Assembly: GCA_022376465.1 (NCBI GenBank)
Contig: JACDTU010000019.1
Span: forward strand, 1 to 64,000
Origin: Cubamyces lactineus
Taxonomy: Eukaryota > Basidiomycota > Agaricomycetes > Polyporales > Polyporaceae
Direction of reading: 5' to 3'
DNA: 64,000 nucleotides
The notes beneath the pieces are model-generated. The model ran no database searches, was not told the DNA's origin, and saw only the letters and a program-made list of their open reading frames with translations. Made by a program: the position numbers and the translations under genes. Positions 46,800-59,487 of this stretch are shown here, piece after piece. Positions within the stretch are counted from its first letter, which is position 1, and every line of letters starts with the position of its first letter.

Positions 46800-49700
46800 G
46801 ACTCTACGAGTCATCTGCGAGACGAGAGGGACGGGTGAGTACCAGCAGGAGTAGAAATGGATGCTGTGCGTACGAGGTGGTCGATGCACACGGCGGAGCC
46901 CCAGGGCAAAGCTAAGGGCTCGACACAGCGTACATGGCAGCGGGGTGGCGAAGATCGAAGAGTCGCGAGCGTTGCAGATCCAGAAGTTGGCCGTATATGT
47001 GATGGCAGATGACTGGTATCGGCGGTGGCTGACGGGCGGCTCCGATAGGAATGGAAGCACTCACAGGCTTTCCGGACCTTCAGAAGTCGGGTCGGACACT
47101 AGGGTGGCACTAAGGATCCAGGAACTGGGCGAGAAGCTCAGAAGTTGGACCATGAGGCAGACATGGGATCAGCGGATTGATTGAGGACAAATGCGAAAGC
47201 ACACGTGTGATGGAAGGATGCTTCTAGTTGCAGAATGATGACTCGAATGAATCGGCGGAGTTTGTAAAGAGTCAGCGGAAGACCGGAGATCAGCAGGTGC
47301 TGCAGCACGGCACAAAGAAGGACAGATAAGGAAGGTAAGATGGCGCGATGTCCGCCGGACCATGCTAAGGTAGTATGACGTACCGGGGAATCGTTCGATG
47401 TCCGCCGGACCATGCTACGGTAGCATGACGTATCGGGGAGTCGTTGGGCCAACAGAAGGATGCATGTGAATGAAGACATGGGTAGGCGTGCGTGCAACAA
47501 GGTTTGATCACCGGGATGATGCCGACTCGGCAGAGCTTCACGTTGGATTCGGGGAGTAATTCGAAGGTTAAGAGTGGGCATAGTAGCGTAGGACTCGGTC
47601 AGTCTGAGCAGACTTGGTCTAGGAATGGACATCTGCATTTTCGTAGCGTACGAAGGAGTACAGGGCTCTGGAGGTCAGATTTTGTGGACTGAATGCTTAA
47701 CGCTAAAAGCTAAAAGTCTAACGCCACAAAACAAAGTTTGATCGCCGGGGTGCTTCGTGAGCGTTTACAGGAAATCATATGCAAGTTCTCAGTCTCTTTG
47801 ACTGTGGGGCGAAGGTCGTACGGGTAACGGAAGGATGACTCAGGCATTTTGGGACAATTCAGAATTCCAACAGAGCTGGGGCAGGAGTCCACAAGGCAAC
47901 AGCCAGGGGTACAACTGGACCCAGCACTGTGGAAGACTGAATATGACTTACCGAGGTTAGAGAGTAGCGGACGCGCGGAAAGGCATGGACGCGTAGTGCG
48001 CACAGCCTTGGGAGGTCAGTAACGGAATGTTCGAGGCAGCGCGGGCAGTGCGAAGGCAGTGGGACATCGGCGCACAGCCTGCGGCGATGGAACACGCCGG
48101 AGCAACGTCCAGACGTGTACGGAAGGGTATGGACGCAGCTAGCAAGTTCTAGGGTATCTGTAGGTTGGGTATATAAGTGGCGCGACGGACGCGAACCTGC
48201 AAGAGACATGTCAGTAGCAGAGACGAGGATGTCAGTCAGTACTCACCTGTGGAAGAGAGAGAATGCGACGCGCGTACGCCTCGCGGCGTGCGTGGGTCCC
48301 CTGTGTGCGCCCCAGACAACGATCCCGACAAGCCGATTGTTGCGAGAGCGACAGTGGGCGAGGGTGAGTTGGAAAGGACGCGAACGAGAGCTGAAGGGAG
48401 AGAAGACGCCGAGGATGCAGTGGATGCCGTGTGCGCCGAGGAAGCCGAAGCGATGGTGGCCGGAGACGCGAAGGAAGGCGAGCGGAAGGGCGAAGACGTC
48501 GAGGACGACGAACGCCGAGATGACCGGAGTTAAGTGACACGCCCGGAAGTCTTGACGGACGTTGGACGCGGCGGACGAGCCTGGATGTACGTACTTACCT
48601 GTTAATGGAACACGTCGCGGAGGACGCGGTTAGTAGGCACGGCCGAAACGAGTCCGAGCTCGAGTTCGACGGGGGCAGCTGCGGTAGACGGTTAGTAGCG
48701 GCAGCGCGATGACGAGTGAGTCAGACGCTCCATTCGCAGCCGAAGCGAGCGCCGTAGACCGTGGGCTGGGCGTTCAATCAGTCTAGAACGAGTTAGTAGG
48801 GACGAAGGTGCTGCAGCAGCTGCAGTACCGGAGTCCGGAGAAGTCGGATTTGGGGGTGTTGATGGCAGGGAATGGAGAGTAGTGTCGGAAGTCCGAGAAG
48901 AGCGGAAAGCAGTGATAGGCGAGGACGGAAGACATGTGAATGGAGGTGGTGCTGCAGGACGGATGGATGCGCGCGGAACGACGTCGAAAGGCAGAATGTA
49001 CCCTCAGACGGAGCTGGAGACGGCACCGCGCGAGGCGCATGCTGTTGACGACGAGGCACGGAGCTAGAAGACGTCAGTACAATAGCTACGGGTCCGGCTG
49101 GTACAGTAGGTACAGGAACGAATGGAAGCAAGTATTGGCCGTGTTCGCGAGCGCAGAAGTCGATGGACGGGATAAGGCGCGAAGGCGCGGAAGTTCTGGA
49201 AGTCAAGTCCTGCAGGAGTGACGTCAGTACAGTCGCGCGAGCAGGTGGACATGGCTGTGGTAGTCCCGGAGGACGTACTCACCGGGAATGGAAGGTCATG
49301 GTCCATGTGCCCGGGCAGATGCGGTACAGGTCTAGAAGAAGGACAGTAGGTTAGTAGATCAGCGGATGGAAGAAGAAAGAAGGTTCCGAGGCACCGTACG
49401 CAAGGTACAGTGCCCCGGAGGACTTGAACGGCGGTGCGCAGTGCGCGCGCGCGTCGTGACGGTCAAGGGGAGATGTTGGGATGCTTACGAAGGAATGTGG
49501 GGTTTGGTCGGTGGCGAGTCTCGACTTGAGCTGGGTCGGAGACTGCGCGCGCCGCGGATGCATGTGGAGAGCGAAGCTAGACGAGAAGTTAGCACGAGAA
49601 GTGGAGAAATGAACGGTTAGTACGCACCTGGGCCCGAGTATCCAACGCGCGGGCTCCATGGTGTAAGGGCGAGGCTTGAAGAGAACAATAGGATGGTGAC

Positions 49701-49880
49701 CGCCGAGTTCCGAAGGCACCAGATGGAGAGGCACGAGAAGAAAGATGGGAAATGGAAAGCAGTCGTACGGGCAAAAAAGAGCAGCTTGGCAGAAGATCGG
49801 CAGTGGGTATCTGGAGAGAGAGATGAAGGTCAGTGGAGAGATCGGCAGCACCAAAGGCACGGTAAGTACACAAGTCGCGT
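46800..49880 (-). other. Intron-dense minus-strand region
   Basis: Minus-strand splice signals are unusually frequent: donors GTGAGTAC or GTAAGTAC, branch sites CTACTAAC, TACTGAC or GCTAAC, and TTCTAG or TTGCAG acceptors. Clean introns are 48197-48246 (50 nt, branch GCTACTGAC, acceptor TTGCAG) and 49210-49282 (73 nt). A 49-nt exon (49283-49331) lies before the second. Intervening frames are Pro/Ser/Leu-rich, for example near 48793-49206 and 49351-49860, with no domain recognised. It may be an antisense gene, a long noncoding RNA or a relic. Confidence 0.4.
47345..47446 (+). repeat. Two-copy 51-bp tandem repeat
   Basis: Units beginning cgatgtccgccggaccatgc are repeated twice with four substitutions (for example ctaaggtag and ctacggtag). 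Confidence 0.85.
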
Positions 49881-50063
49881 ACTTACCAAATTCGGCAAGT
49901 TCAGTTGTGGGCGCGCGAGATGTTCACTCGTGGTGGCAGACCACCACCAAGCGGGCGCGCGAGACCTAGAAACACGACAGGAAGACAAGGTCAGCAAAAG
50001 CAAAGGTACGCGGAATCGTATAAAACCACGGGCGAGTCGAGTGGAACGGGCGACAAGCACACC

Positions 50064-51404
50064 ATGGCTTTCATCCGTCCCACTCGACCGACCGATGGGG
50101 TGCCTCGTCGAGGTGACCCCGCACGTTTCTCGTACATTGTTGACTATCACGTTTGGTCTTCAGGTCGTACTTCGCTTCCTCAGGTCTCGCCTCCCTCTGT
50201 CACCGCTAGTGCCGCCTTCGAGGTCCCGGGAGTGGTCGCTCCCTGGGAGTTCGGGCAGCACCTCGACGTCTACCTTCTGTGCGACGCCATCATCCGGGCC
50301 AACGGTCGCTCGCGCAGGGGACACGCTGTCCTCATGTTCGAAGACGCTACCGACCTCCTCCCGGCATTGGTCTCTCCTCCTCCTCCTGGTCTTCCTCCGG
50401 CTCCTGGAGCCGCACCCATTTCCATTTCACTTTCGCCTTCTCACGATTCTCCGTCTCCGGTTCCGAACGACGACGAGGCCGCCAACTTTATTGTCAGTTC
50501 TATTCTACAAGCTACTCGACCCGGTACTCCGGTGGTTTCGACGACCTCGCGCAACCCTCTCAACTCGTTCCACCCTCCGCTCGTGTCCGTAGTGGAGGAG
50601 CCTGGAGGTGAGTACGCGCTCGCCTTCACCCTTCCTACTGACCTCCATGAAGCACTGCAAAAGCTAGAAGAGATCGTGTCAGCATGGCGCACAGACAGCA
50701 AGATGAAGGACGCACCGGGATGGACGACCCTCCCCGAGGAAGAAGCCGACGTGCAGGACGACGGGACCGAGGATGGCGAGGTAACCGCTCGCGAGGACGA
50801 GCCGATCGCAGCTCCAACTGGCGACGGAACGTCTCTCGCGACGGCTCTCGACACGCCCGAGGACCCGACACCCGCCGTTTCACCACTCAGCACAACTGCT
50901 TCGACTCCGGAGGCAAGTCCCGTGGACCTTACGACGGTCAGCGCGACGCAAGACGTTCCGTACAATTTGCGCCCGCGTCCCGTCCCGCGCAAGAGGTACC
51001 ACGAGTCTCCCGGTAAGCCTTTGTATTACAGAAGTACGCTAAGCTAACTAGTTGTGTCTACAGAACCCCGAGCTTCAGCAAGGAGACCTCGCCGGCGTGG
51101 CGTAGGTCGCGTTCGCCCTCAGCTAGCCCTTCCGGGAGCCGAGCGCGCCGAGCTGGACCATCTGCTCGACGTGCCGGCTCGCCAATGGACTAAGGACGAT
51201 CGTCGACTACTACGTGCGGTGGTGCGCTCTCTGCGCCGGGCTCTGCGGGAACGAGTTGGACACGGCGAGTTGTTGAAGTTGGACGGCGACGGCGAGGACG
51301 ACGACGGCAACGACGACGACGACATGACAGCGGCGCGGTGCAGGAGTTCCTTTGTGGGAGAGGATGGCGGACGACGCGATGGACTCGATGCGCGCCGGTT
51401 GTGA
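50064..51404 (+). CDS. Large Pro/Ser/acidic protein, two exons
   Basis: ATG at 50064 (MAFIRPTRPTDGVPRRG), open through 51047. An intron after ...RYHESP (donor GTAAGCC near 51012, acceptor CTACAG at 51062) leads to a second exon with ASARRPRRRGVGRVRPQL, AERAELDHLLDVPARQWTKD, LRRALRERVGHGE and an acidic run (about 51285-51320). YNLRPRPVPRKRYHES is of the style found after the chromodomain or in C-terminal regions of fungal Gypsy polyproteins. The family is not identified. It may be the 3' coding part of the Gypsy-like element; codon usage is strongly C/G-ending, unlike the Gag exon. Confidence 0.45.
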
Positions 51405-52366
51405 CTACATGGTAGGGCGAGGATTGAACAGACGCGGCGCATCTACGGTGCGCGCGCGGAGTGTATGGACCTACTGCTACGAGTTCTCGTTTTGTTCGTC
51501 TCGCAGGTACTCGAATGGCTCGTTATCATGTAGACCGGGGCTTTGTATTACGGACGTTAGTTTAGAACAATGGGAGAAAAGCGGCCTGGCCGCATAGACG
51601 AATGTACGGGACCCCCACGCTCGAGCAAGACAGCAAGAGCGCGAACGGCTACTCGCGAGGCAAAAGCCTCGGTTGTGGACCGCTCGCGCGCCGCCGCCGC
51701 TCGAGGAGGATGAGGAAGAGGGGTAGAATGTTAGTGGAACACGGAGGAGAAAGAAAAGAAAAGAGACAAGGGGGCGCGGCGACGGGTACTCACCTATGGT
51801 CTTACCTGTGTGCCGGCGCGCGCGCGAGAGAGAGAGAGAAGAGAGGCGAGGCGAAGTGTGAAGAGGCAGGGCCCAACAAGATGTGTGTGTGGAGAGAGGA
51901 GAGACGAGGCATGAGGCGCGAAGGCGCGAGGCAAAGCGAAAGTGCAAGGGGAGAGGATGCGCCGGAGCTGCGGAGCTCGACGGCGGACGTACCTGGTTAG
52001 TATACAATCCGAATGGAATGCGTGCTGGAAGAGTTAAGTAGACTACGCCCGAAGGCGCGCAGTACTGTAGGATGTTAGTAGAATGCGAGGTATGGAAGTC
52101 GTCTGAGGTCGCGGTATCTGGGACATCGCCAGAGCTGTTGAGCTCGATGGCGACGCGCGCGGGATCTTGACGATGACGAGGGACTCCTGGGCAATGGATG
52201 AGTTAAGTAGACTACGCCGGAAGTTGTCTGAGAGGATCTTGTGGTCGTTGAGGGCGCGAGCGCGACGTCGAGAGGATACGGGGAATGTTGAGGCACAAGG
52301 GAGATAGACTGCGGCGTGCGGCGAAGGCGTGTGATACGAGAATGGCAGATAAGACAGCTGGGGAGT
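51405..52366. other. Region before right arm, no gene recognised
   Basis: Minus-strand splice-like motifs continue (near 51793 and 51992), and gttaagtagactacgcc occurs twice, at about 52032 and 52201. No protein domain seen. Confidence 0.35.
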
Positions 52367-54143
52367 CAGTTGTGGTCACCAACAGTATCAACACATTAGC
52401 CACCTACGTGGCTAAATCATTGTGAACTTAGGCACTACGCGTTGTACATGTACAATGGAGGGCTTATTGTATATTGTTGTAGCAACAACAATCCAACCGC
52501 CATTGTATCTCCACACTAACATCTACAACACTGCCACCTCGCGTGGCTGTACGCGCCCGCGTTTGCAGCTTGCCAACAACACCGATCCCACCACACTCTC
52601 TTACAACGACTCCACCAGGCCCCGACAATTTATCCATAACCCCTCCTCACATCTACAACGCGCGACGACTACCCCACCCCTACGCCGGGGATGCGTTTTA
52701 AAATCCACCGCCCCCCGCGTTACAACACTACCAGGTCGCCGTCGTCATTACACGGTACTGCGTTGTAGGTTCGATCTACAACGAATCCGCCGTTTGTTGC
52801 TCACGTCATTCACAGCTCGCCTGCTTTATGACACGGTACCGATGTACAACGCAGATCAAGCACAATCGCGCGGCCCATCAGTACACTTACAACGCGTCCA
52901 CCTTCAGCCCACAAGAACCCCTCCTCCCCATCCACAAACCATCCTCCCGAGCGACTCGTTTGTCCGTTGTACACCCAGTGCATACAACACGACCACCCTC
53001 TCCTACAACATCTCCCTGCAACGCGGGCCACCTGCTCGTCGACTCCCGATTGTACATCGGGGCGCGTACAATGCCTCCGCCTTCCCCGACAACAATCCCT
53101 CGCCACACACTAACAACCACCCCTCCCAGTCCATCTACAATACGACCACATGCACGCCAGCCTATTGTACATCAGGGAACGTACAACAGCCCATCGCTCT
53201 ATGAAAACTATCCCACCATGTTCGTCTACAACGACCCCTCTCTGCATCCACAACGACCCCACCAGATTCTGCTACAATTCGGCCGCACGCACGTCGTCCC
53301 GGTGTACACCAGGACGCGTACAACGCCTCCACGCTCTCCAAAAACAATCCCCTCCTCGCTCATTTACAAAGACGCCTCCGTGGCCTTCGACAACGGCGTC
53401 TCCCCGCTCGTTCACAATGCCCTCTCCCCGTCCGTCTCCACAGGCCTACAGCGACCCTCCTCTGCTTGTTTACACCGGCCTGTCTCTGCACAGCAACAAC
53501 AATCCCGTCCGGTCCTCCTACAGCGCGGTCACGCGCACGTCATCTCGTACGCCAGGACGCGTACAACGCCTCCTCGCGCTCTCACAACATCCCCTCCTTG
53601 GTCGCCAACAACGAGCCCTCCCTACTTCTCAACAACGACCCCGCCTAATCCTTCTACAATGCAGCCGCGCACACGTCACCACGTTGTACGCCAGGGCGCG
53701 TACAACACCTCCTCGCGCTTCCACAACAATCCCCTCCTTGCTCATCCACAACGACGCCTCTGTGCCCCTCTACAACGCTCCCTCCCGGTACATCCACAAT
53801 ATGGCTGCGCGCGTCGGCCCGTTGTACGTTACAGGTGCGTACAACGCCTCCACGTTCCTCACAACTCACACACGTGTCCTATAGACGTTTCATCGCTGTC
53901 CTCAGGATGGCCGCCTCGAGTCTTGCCCTCGCTCCCAATCCACAACAACAACACACCTTTCCCAAGCCCACCGGCGCACAGTCCTCCCAACAGCCAAATC
54001 ACAGCAACGTCAACCCCAGAGAGCGCATCCAGAATCTCGGACACGCCACCTCCATCGCCGCCGCCTGCTCACTGGTCATCGTCAACGCGCAAACATCCTC
54101 CGTGCCAACGGCTTCGCTCGTCAACACGTCGAGGCGCTCTGGA
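52367..54143 (-). repeat. Right 1,777-bp inverted arm
   Basis: Reverse complement of 5693-7469 with no net indel. It holds the same TTGTACG/CGTACAA hairpin array in the opposite order. On the inner side (below 52367) the sequence diverges completely from the KDZ coding sequence found at the left arm; on the outer side it continues into a partial duplication of itself. Confidence 0.9.
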
Positions 54144-54405
54144 AGGTTTGCGAGCAGGCGGGCAGTGTTTAGCACCAGCGGCTCCCGAGTCTCGCTCCCA
54201 ACCCACAGCAACAACACATCCTTCCCCAGTCCGCCCACAACCCCGCACAGTCCTCCCAACAGCCAAATCACAGCAACGTCAACCCCAGAGAGCGCATCCA
54301 GAATCTCGGACTCGCCACCTCCATCGCCGCCGCCTGCTCACTGGTCATCGTCAACGCGCAAACATCCTCCGTGCCAACGGCTTCGCTCGTCAACACGTCG
54401 AGGAT
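53920..54405 (+). repeat. 270-bp tandem duplication at the outer edge of right arm
   Basis: The segment around 53992-54135 recurs at 54262-54405 with almost no change, with a more diverged match just before it. The left arm has a single copy and then breaks into unrelated sequence at 5692, so the two loci differ in structure here. Confidence 0.85.
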
Positions 54406-55738
54406 TTCTTCTGAACTCACCGCTGTCCGGGATAGGGACGGCTCGTTGTACAGGTACGTGCTCATGTCTGTCTTGTGAGACCCACACTGATCCTCATCCA
54501 GCGCCCTCATATTTCTCATGCAACCTTGATCTCGCGCGTTGTGTGCGTGGGATGCACGGAGCGCTTTTGCCGTCGTTGTCTCAGCCTCGCCGTCCCCATT
54601 ACTGCCATTGTACAACATCCCCGCTCAGACATATACTCTCCCTCCTTTTCTCTCGCACCACGGCCTGGTCCGAATCATACAACAGCCCCACCTCCCTATT
54701 ACAGCATCCCCACCAGAAACGTGCATCACCCGCCGCCCTCTCTGCCCTCTTTTACATGCAGAACGATCCTGTCGCCATGCTACACCGTTACTTGCAAATT
54801 GGCATTCAATCCCGGTCAGTAGGCCCATTCTCTCGCGTCTAGTCTAATGTATCTCTCCCTGACTTCCGGTGCTCTGCTAGATCGTGCAAACAGGAAGGTC
54901 AAGTCCGGGTCGTGTACGAGCTGGAAGGGCGTGTGGTAGCAAGAGAACGTGATCAGTCAATCTTATTGCACCATTGCGACGCGGCTGCAGCTCATCATCA
55001 TCCCAAACATGTCAGCGACGTCCGAAAGTTCAACGAGTCATGCCATAACGGTCCGTTACGACTCACTCGAGTCGACCCCGCAATGTCTGCGCAACGTGAT
55101 CGCGGGTACTGATAGCATCTTAACCACACTGGCTGGCGCGCGTTCCGACGACCCCATTCCCTCCCCTTGGACAGTTTTCGCAGACGAACCACCATCCCGT
55201 GAAGCACAACCTTCCCACCATTCATGTACACCACGCTCACCGCGCTGACAAACACTTCGTTTACAACCTCCCCACCCTTGTCCTAGCACCTCTCCGGCTT
55301 TGTACATCGCGCGCGTGTCGCATTACTAGTACCCTCATGCATCACGTCAGCGGTTTGTATCCTCGTCTCACAAGTAGCTTGCTATGTACAATGTTTCTTC
55401 TTGGTACTAAACGAATCTCCGCACGGCTCGGTTTGTGGTCAGATGATACAACGATTATGGTACAGAGATGTCACCTTCCTGCAAACAACTCACCATATCC
55501 AGCACATTTTCCCGGCATAATCACCCGTGCCCCAGGCGATTACGATGCTTGATCTGGCCTGCATGTCTCCGCCTCCCGTTCTAATACATTCATATGTACT
55601 TCGTACTGTCTGATTTGTCCTTCCCTGTCGAGCTTGTACCAGCAGCATACGAAAGTCATGAATAGAATTCTCTCGACTACAAGACATAACGTGCATGCAA
55701 CAAGTACGACAGACGGGTACTACAGAGCGCTCGAACCT
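54406..55738. other. Probable 3' subterminal region of KDZ element 2
   Basis: No gene is supported. Scattered TACAAC/GTTGTA motifs (near 54446, 54608, 54680, 55385 and 55446) resemble those of the arms, and the region lies downstream of KDZ transposase 2. The link to that element is inferred. Confidence 0.4.
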
Positions 55739-58700
55739 CTAGTCATCCTCGTCCGCATCTGAACCATCAGCATCTTCGCCTAAACCCTCCCCATCTGCAC
55801 TGGTGCTCGCTCCGGCGGTGGTATAGTACGCTTCAACCCACTTCACAGGGCGGCCGAGGGTGCGGAGAAGGGGAGTCCACTGACATGCAAATCGGCGGGC
55901 GAGGGCACTGTAGATATCAACTTGGCGCAGGGCGAAAGCGCGTACGCCGTCCGCGATATCGAAGGGAAGGCGAGGGTTGGAGAATATGTGGACCCGGCGG
56001 TCAGCTCGGAGTCGCCACTGCGACGCTTCAGCCTCCAGGAACTTGACCACGCGATCCATTTCCTCCACCAGCAACTCAACCTCCTCCTCCCACCGTTCCG
56101 CCCTGGCCTTGCTCCGAGCCCACTCGGCGCGCATACTGTCGTTGTATTCGCGTGATTCGTCCGAGTCCGAGAAAGCACTGCAGGGAGCAAGCCATATCCA
56201 GGATATCTCGACGTGCCCCTCCCCAACGTCGTCGTCGTCCCTTCCTGGCCCTGTGAGATGTGAATCTAGCAGTTCACGGAATGTTCTTCGCCAGTTTCCA
56301 TCGGCATCGATCTTTGCAAGGGCGCAGTAAGCGGCGCGGTATCTCGCAACCAGTCGTACCTGCTTCCGTAAGAACTTAGCGTAGAGTGCTCGGACTCTGG
56401 TGTTGGGCTTGTTCCCCGTGCCTGAAACATTGAGCCGCTTGAACTCCGAGATGCCTTTGAGGATGCGACGGAGGCGACGGATATCTGCAAGGGAATCCTC
56501 GAGCTGAGCAAGGCGGAGGCGGCGCTCGTAATTGAGGAGTCGTGAGGTGTGTTCGCCGACAAGAAGATGTGGTGGGAGTGCAGAGGGGAGAAAGAGGGAA
56601 GCGTCCTCGGGGTTTGGGATCGGCGGGCCGTCGCTCTCCGTGTCCGTGTTGGTAGCAGTAGGCGGGACTCCCTGGGTATCGACACCTGACGGCGAGAGGA
56701 GAGTGTTGGTCTGGACACGGAGCTGGATAACAGCGGGCATATAAACGTCTTGAGCCTCGGCCCAGCACCGAATGCGTCGAGCAAGCGTGTTTCTTCGCTC
56801 CAGATGGTCGGCCAATTCGCCCTCGGTCTTCCCAGCGTCCCTGAGTTTGAGAGAACGCCTGAAACGGAAATGAGCATGCAGAGGACAGTGCAGGAAGAGA
56901 ACATACTGTTGATCCTCCAAATCCAACCCCACCTGTATGAATACGCTCGGGGACATATCAAGAACCTCCGGGTTCACCGCAGCGTCTGCAGCTTCTTCCT
57001 TGGCCAATTCGAGGCGGACCTTGCTGATGGTCGTAGCTATGGGAAGTCAGCCACACTGCAACGCAATAGTGCTGGTGTGAACGTGAACGTACTGGTCTCT
57101 GGTTCTTCGTAGGGGTCGGCTCCGTGTCCTGGATTGACGTTCCACAGCGCTATGACTCGTTCCCACTCCTTGACGACGTCTGGCGGAAATGTTGCCGTGA
57201 ACTCGTTGAACAGACGCCGCTGCTTGTGCGCAATTTGCGCAGCTTGCCGCAAGGATCTGAGGAGAAAAGGGCCTGGGATCCAGGGAATCAGCCCAAGTCA
57301 AAATGCAAAGTCGTCAAGATACTCACCGAGTTCTATTTTCTTGCGCCAGTTCCACGCACTCATATGATCGTTGAGTATCTCGTGTCGAGTAGCCAGAGCC
57401 ATCTCGCGGGTGCTCATGGTGGCGGGATTTAAGTGACTCCACGAGCTTTCAACGCCTTCGCCATAGGTGCGTCCGACATGAGGCACGAGGTTTAGCGAGT
57501 ACTGTGAGTGGTTACGTCCATGGACACTGATGTGATTCTTCGGTATCACGAAACGAACTTTGACATCGTCCAGGTCCAGATGCATGTCCGGAACAAAATC
57601 TTCACGTAGTCGTTTCTCGAAATTCTTGTGGTACTGGCATGCGACATCGTACGACAGAACTAGCATGTACATGAGCGAGCCGAGGAGCGTGGAAACCACA
57701 AGATAATCCATGTAAGGGAACCTGAATGGTGATGAGAGCACAATGAGGATACGGGGTGACAGTTACGTACTTTTCGCCTAGATGCAAGTCGCCGACGCCG
57801 TTCGGTCGAAAGAACGCGTGACGGGCGCACAACACTGCACCTATACCAGAAGCAACGTACCCTTCCTTCCGCATGTTCGCTTTGATAATAGCATTGTGCT
57901 CCGCAGAGCATGTGTTCTGTAGAATCACAATCAATCTTGAGCCGAGCAAACACGTACATCAACAAGTACTCACCACCTCCTCCCGGTCGCAGGCGCGGGC
58001 AACGTGTTCATGGAATCTGCTTTGCTCGACATAATAGGACCAGCCTGGCGCCATGTTGACGTCGTCCAATCCCCGATCCTTACAGCGGCATCGAAAATTG
58101 GCATCCATCATCAAGTACAGAGTATATAGCCACCTGTTCGGGGGTCAGCACACGGACGAATAAGGACAAATTGAAGCTGATCGACGCTTACATCTTCTCT
58201 GGCGGACTCAATTCCCAGCCCTCTGGGAGATTCTTGCCGGGTTGAGGGCACGCCGGGCAGATCACCGTGACGGATCCGGGAGGTGTCGCTGCCACGCCAC
58301 TAGGGTCCTGCCCGCGTCCCGCCCATTTGAGCTGTTGCAAGTGACGCCAAAGCCGCGCAACGTGTGCGAACTGTTTGTAGCGGCTCTGTGTCGATAAGTC
58401 AGCAGTTATTCCGATAGATCTAGGGCACAACCTGAAACATTGAAGACTGACAGGGTGCTGACGTGATCCGGCGTTGCTCGTCCGCCGATGCAGAGTATGG
58501 AAAAAGTCGTAGGCATTTGCTTTAGATTGATGTGTGAGATGGTGGAAAAGATCCAGGACGTCAAAGGTAAACGCTGTAGACGGTCTTGTTGTAGTCGCCG
58601 GGAACCAGTCGGCGCGCAAGAATTGTTGCCATGCTGGAAGCGGCTCGGAGTGCGTCTTTGTGCACGTGCACGTAGATACTCGGACCTTATGGTAGCCGTT

Positions 58701-59487
58701 AACATGATATACAAGAATATCGGCCAGTGGGGAGGGGTCGGGACACTGGTTTCCATCATGACCTAGCTCGACAACCAGTCCCAGGGCTGAAAGCTCAGCC
58801 GGCTCAAAGTACGAGCCGTTCCAGAACTGGTCAGAGTTTGTGTCAGAGGATATACATGCATGAATCAAACAATGAACAACTAACCTCAGGGCGATGGAGC
58901 GGGGCATCCCGATGGTTGATGAGGATACATGCAGAACAAAGTGGTCGAGGCCGCCTACAATCAAGGCATCGATAGCACGAGCCACTGGTCTTGCATTCCG
59001 CGCATATGTCAAAAGATTCCGCTCGACGCCCACACCTCCTCAGTAGCTCGTCGAGGTATTCCTGCCGTAGAGGGAGCCATTCGCGGACCTTGTTCTATGC
59101 AGAAAGTTAGTTCGTCTAGTTCAAAGGGTGGCTCAGCGTTGTGCAACATACAGCAGCTCTTTGATCTTCCCGAGTTCGCTTGACCTTCCCGGTATCGTCG
59201 GATAGGAGATCGGCAGGAAGTTCAGAGCTAGAGTCGTAGACCGGCTCGCTCGCCTGAGCAGCATCTCCGGGACCATCCCGATCCAAGCTCACATCTGGCA
59301 ATGCTGAGGCGCAATCATATGCGGACGTAGGGGCTAGCGCAAAGGCATTATTCGACCGGCTGCCAAGGGATCCGTTGCTGGTGGTACCATGCACAGTAAC
59401 GTTGCGCGTCGTCCTAAAAACCTTCGCTGCGTCTGCGTTGACAACGTTGAAGGTAGGAATCGGCGAGGCTTTCCGCTTCCTGCCCAT
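55739..59487 (-). CDS. KDZ transposase 2 (CxC2-type)
   Basis: The start is ATG 59485-59487 (MGRKRKASPIPTF). After an Asp/Ser-rich N-terminus come NKVREWLPLRQEYLDELLR and the CxC2 cluster (ICAECKTSGSCYRCLDC...LCSACILINHRDAPLH), then WNGSYFEPAELSALGLVVELGHDG and VYHVNGYHKVRVSTCTC. Further exons give WQQFLRADWFPAT, FDVLDLFHHL and CPACPQPGKNLPEGWE. The core has LVLSYDVACQYHKN near 57660 (first Asp), KNHISVHGRNH, GRTYGEGVESSWSHLN near 57460 (Glu), MALATRHEILNDHMSAWNW, and a helical C-terminal region with VSWIW-like EISWIWLAP (about 56200). It ends in an acidic tail at 55739-55741. Introns are short and canonical; I found no stop or frameshift, so it may be functional. It differs clearly in sequence from KDZ transposase 1 and points toward it. 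Confidence 0.88.
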
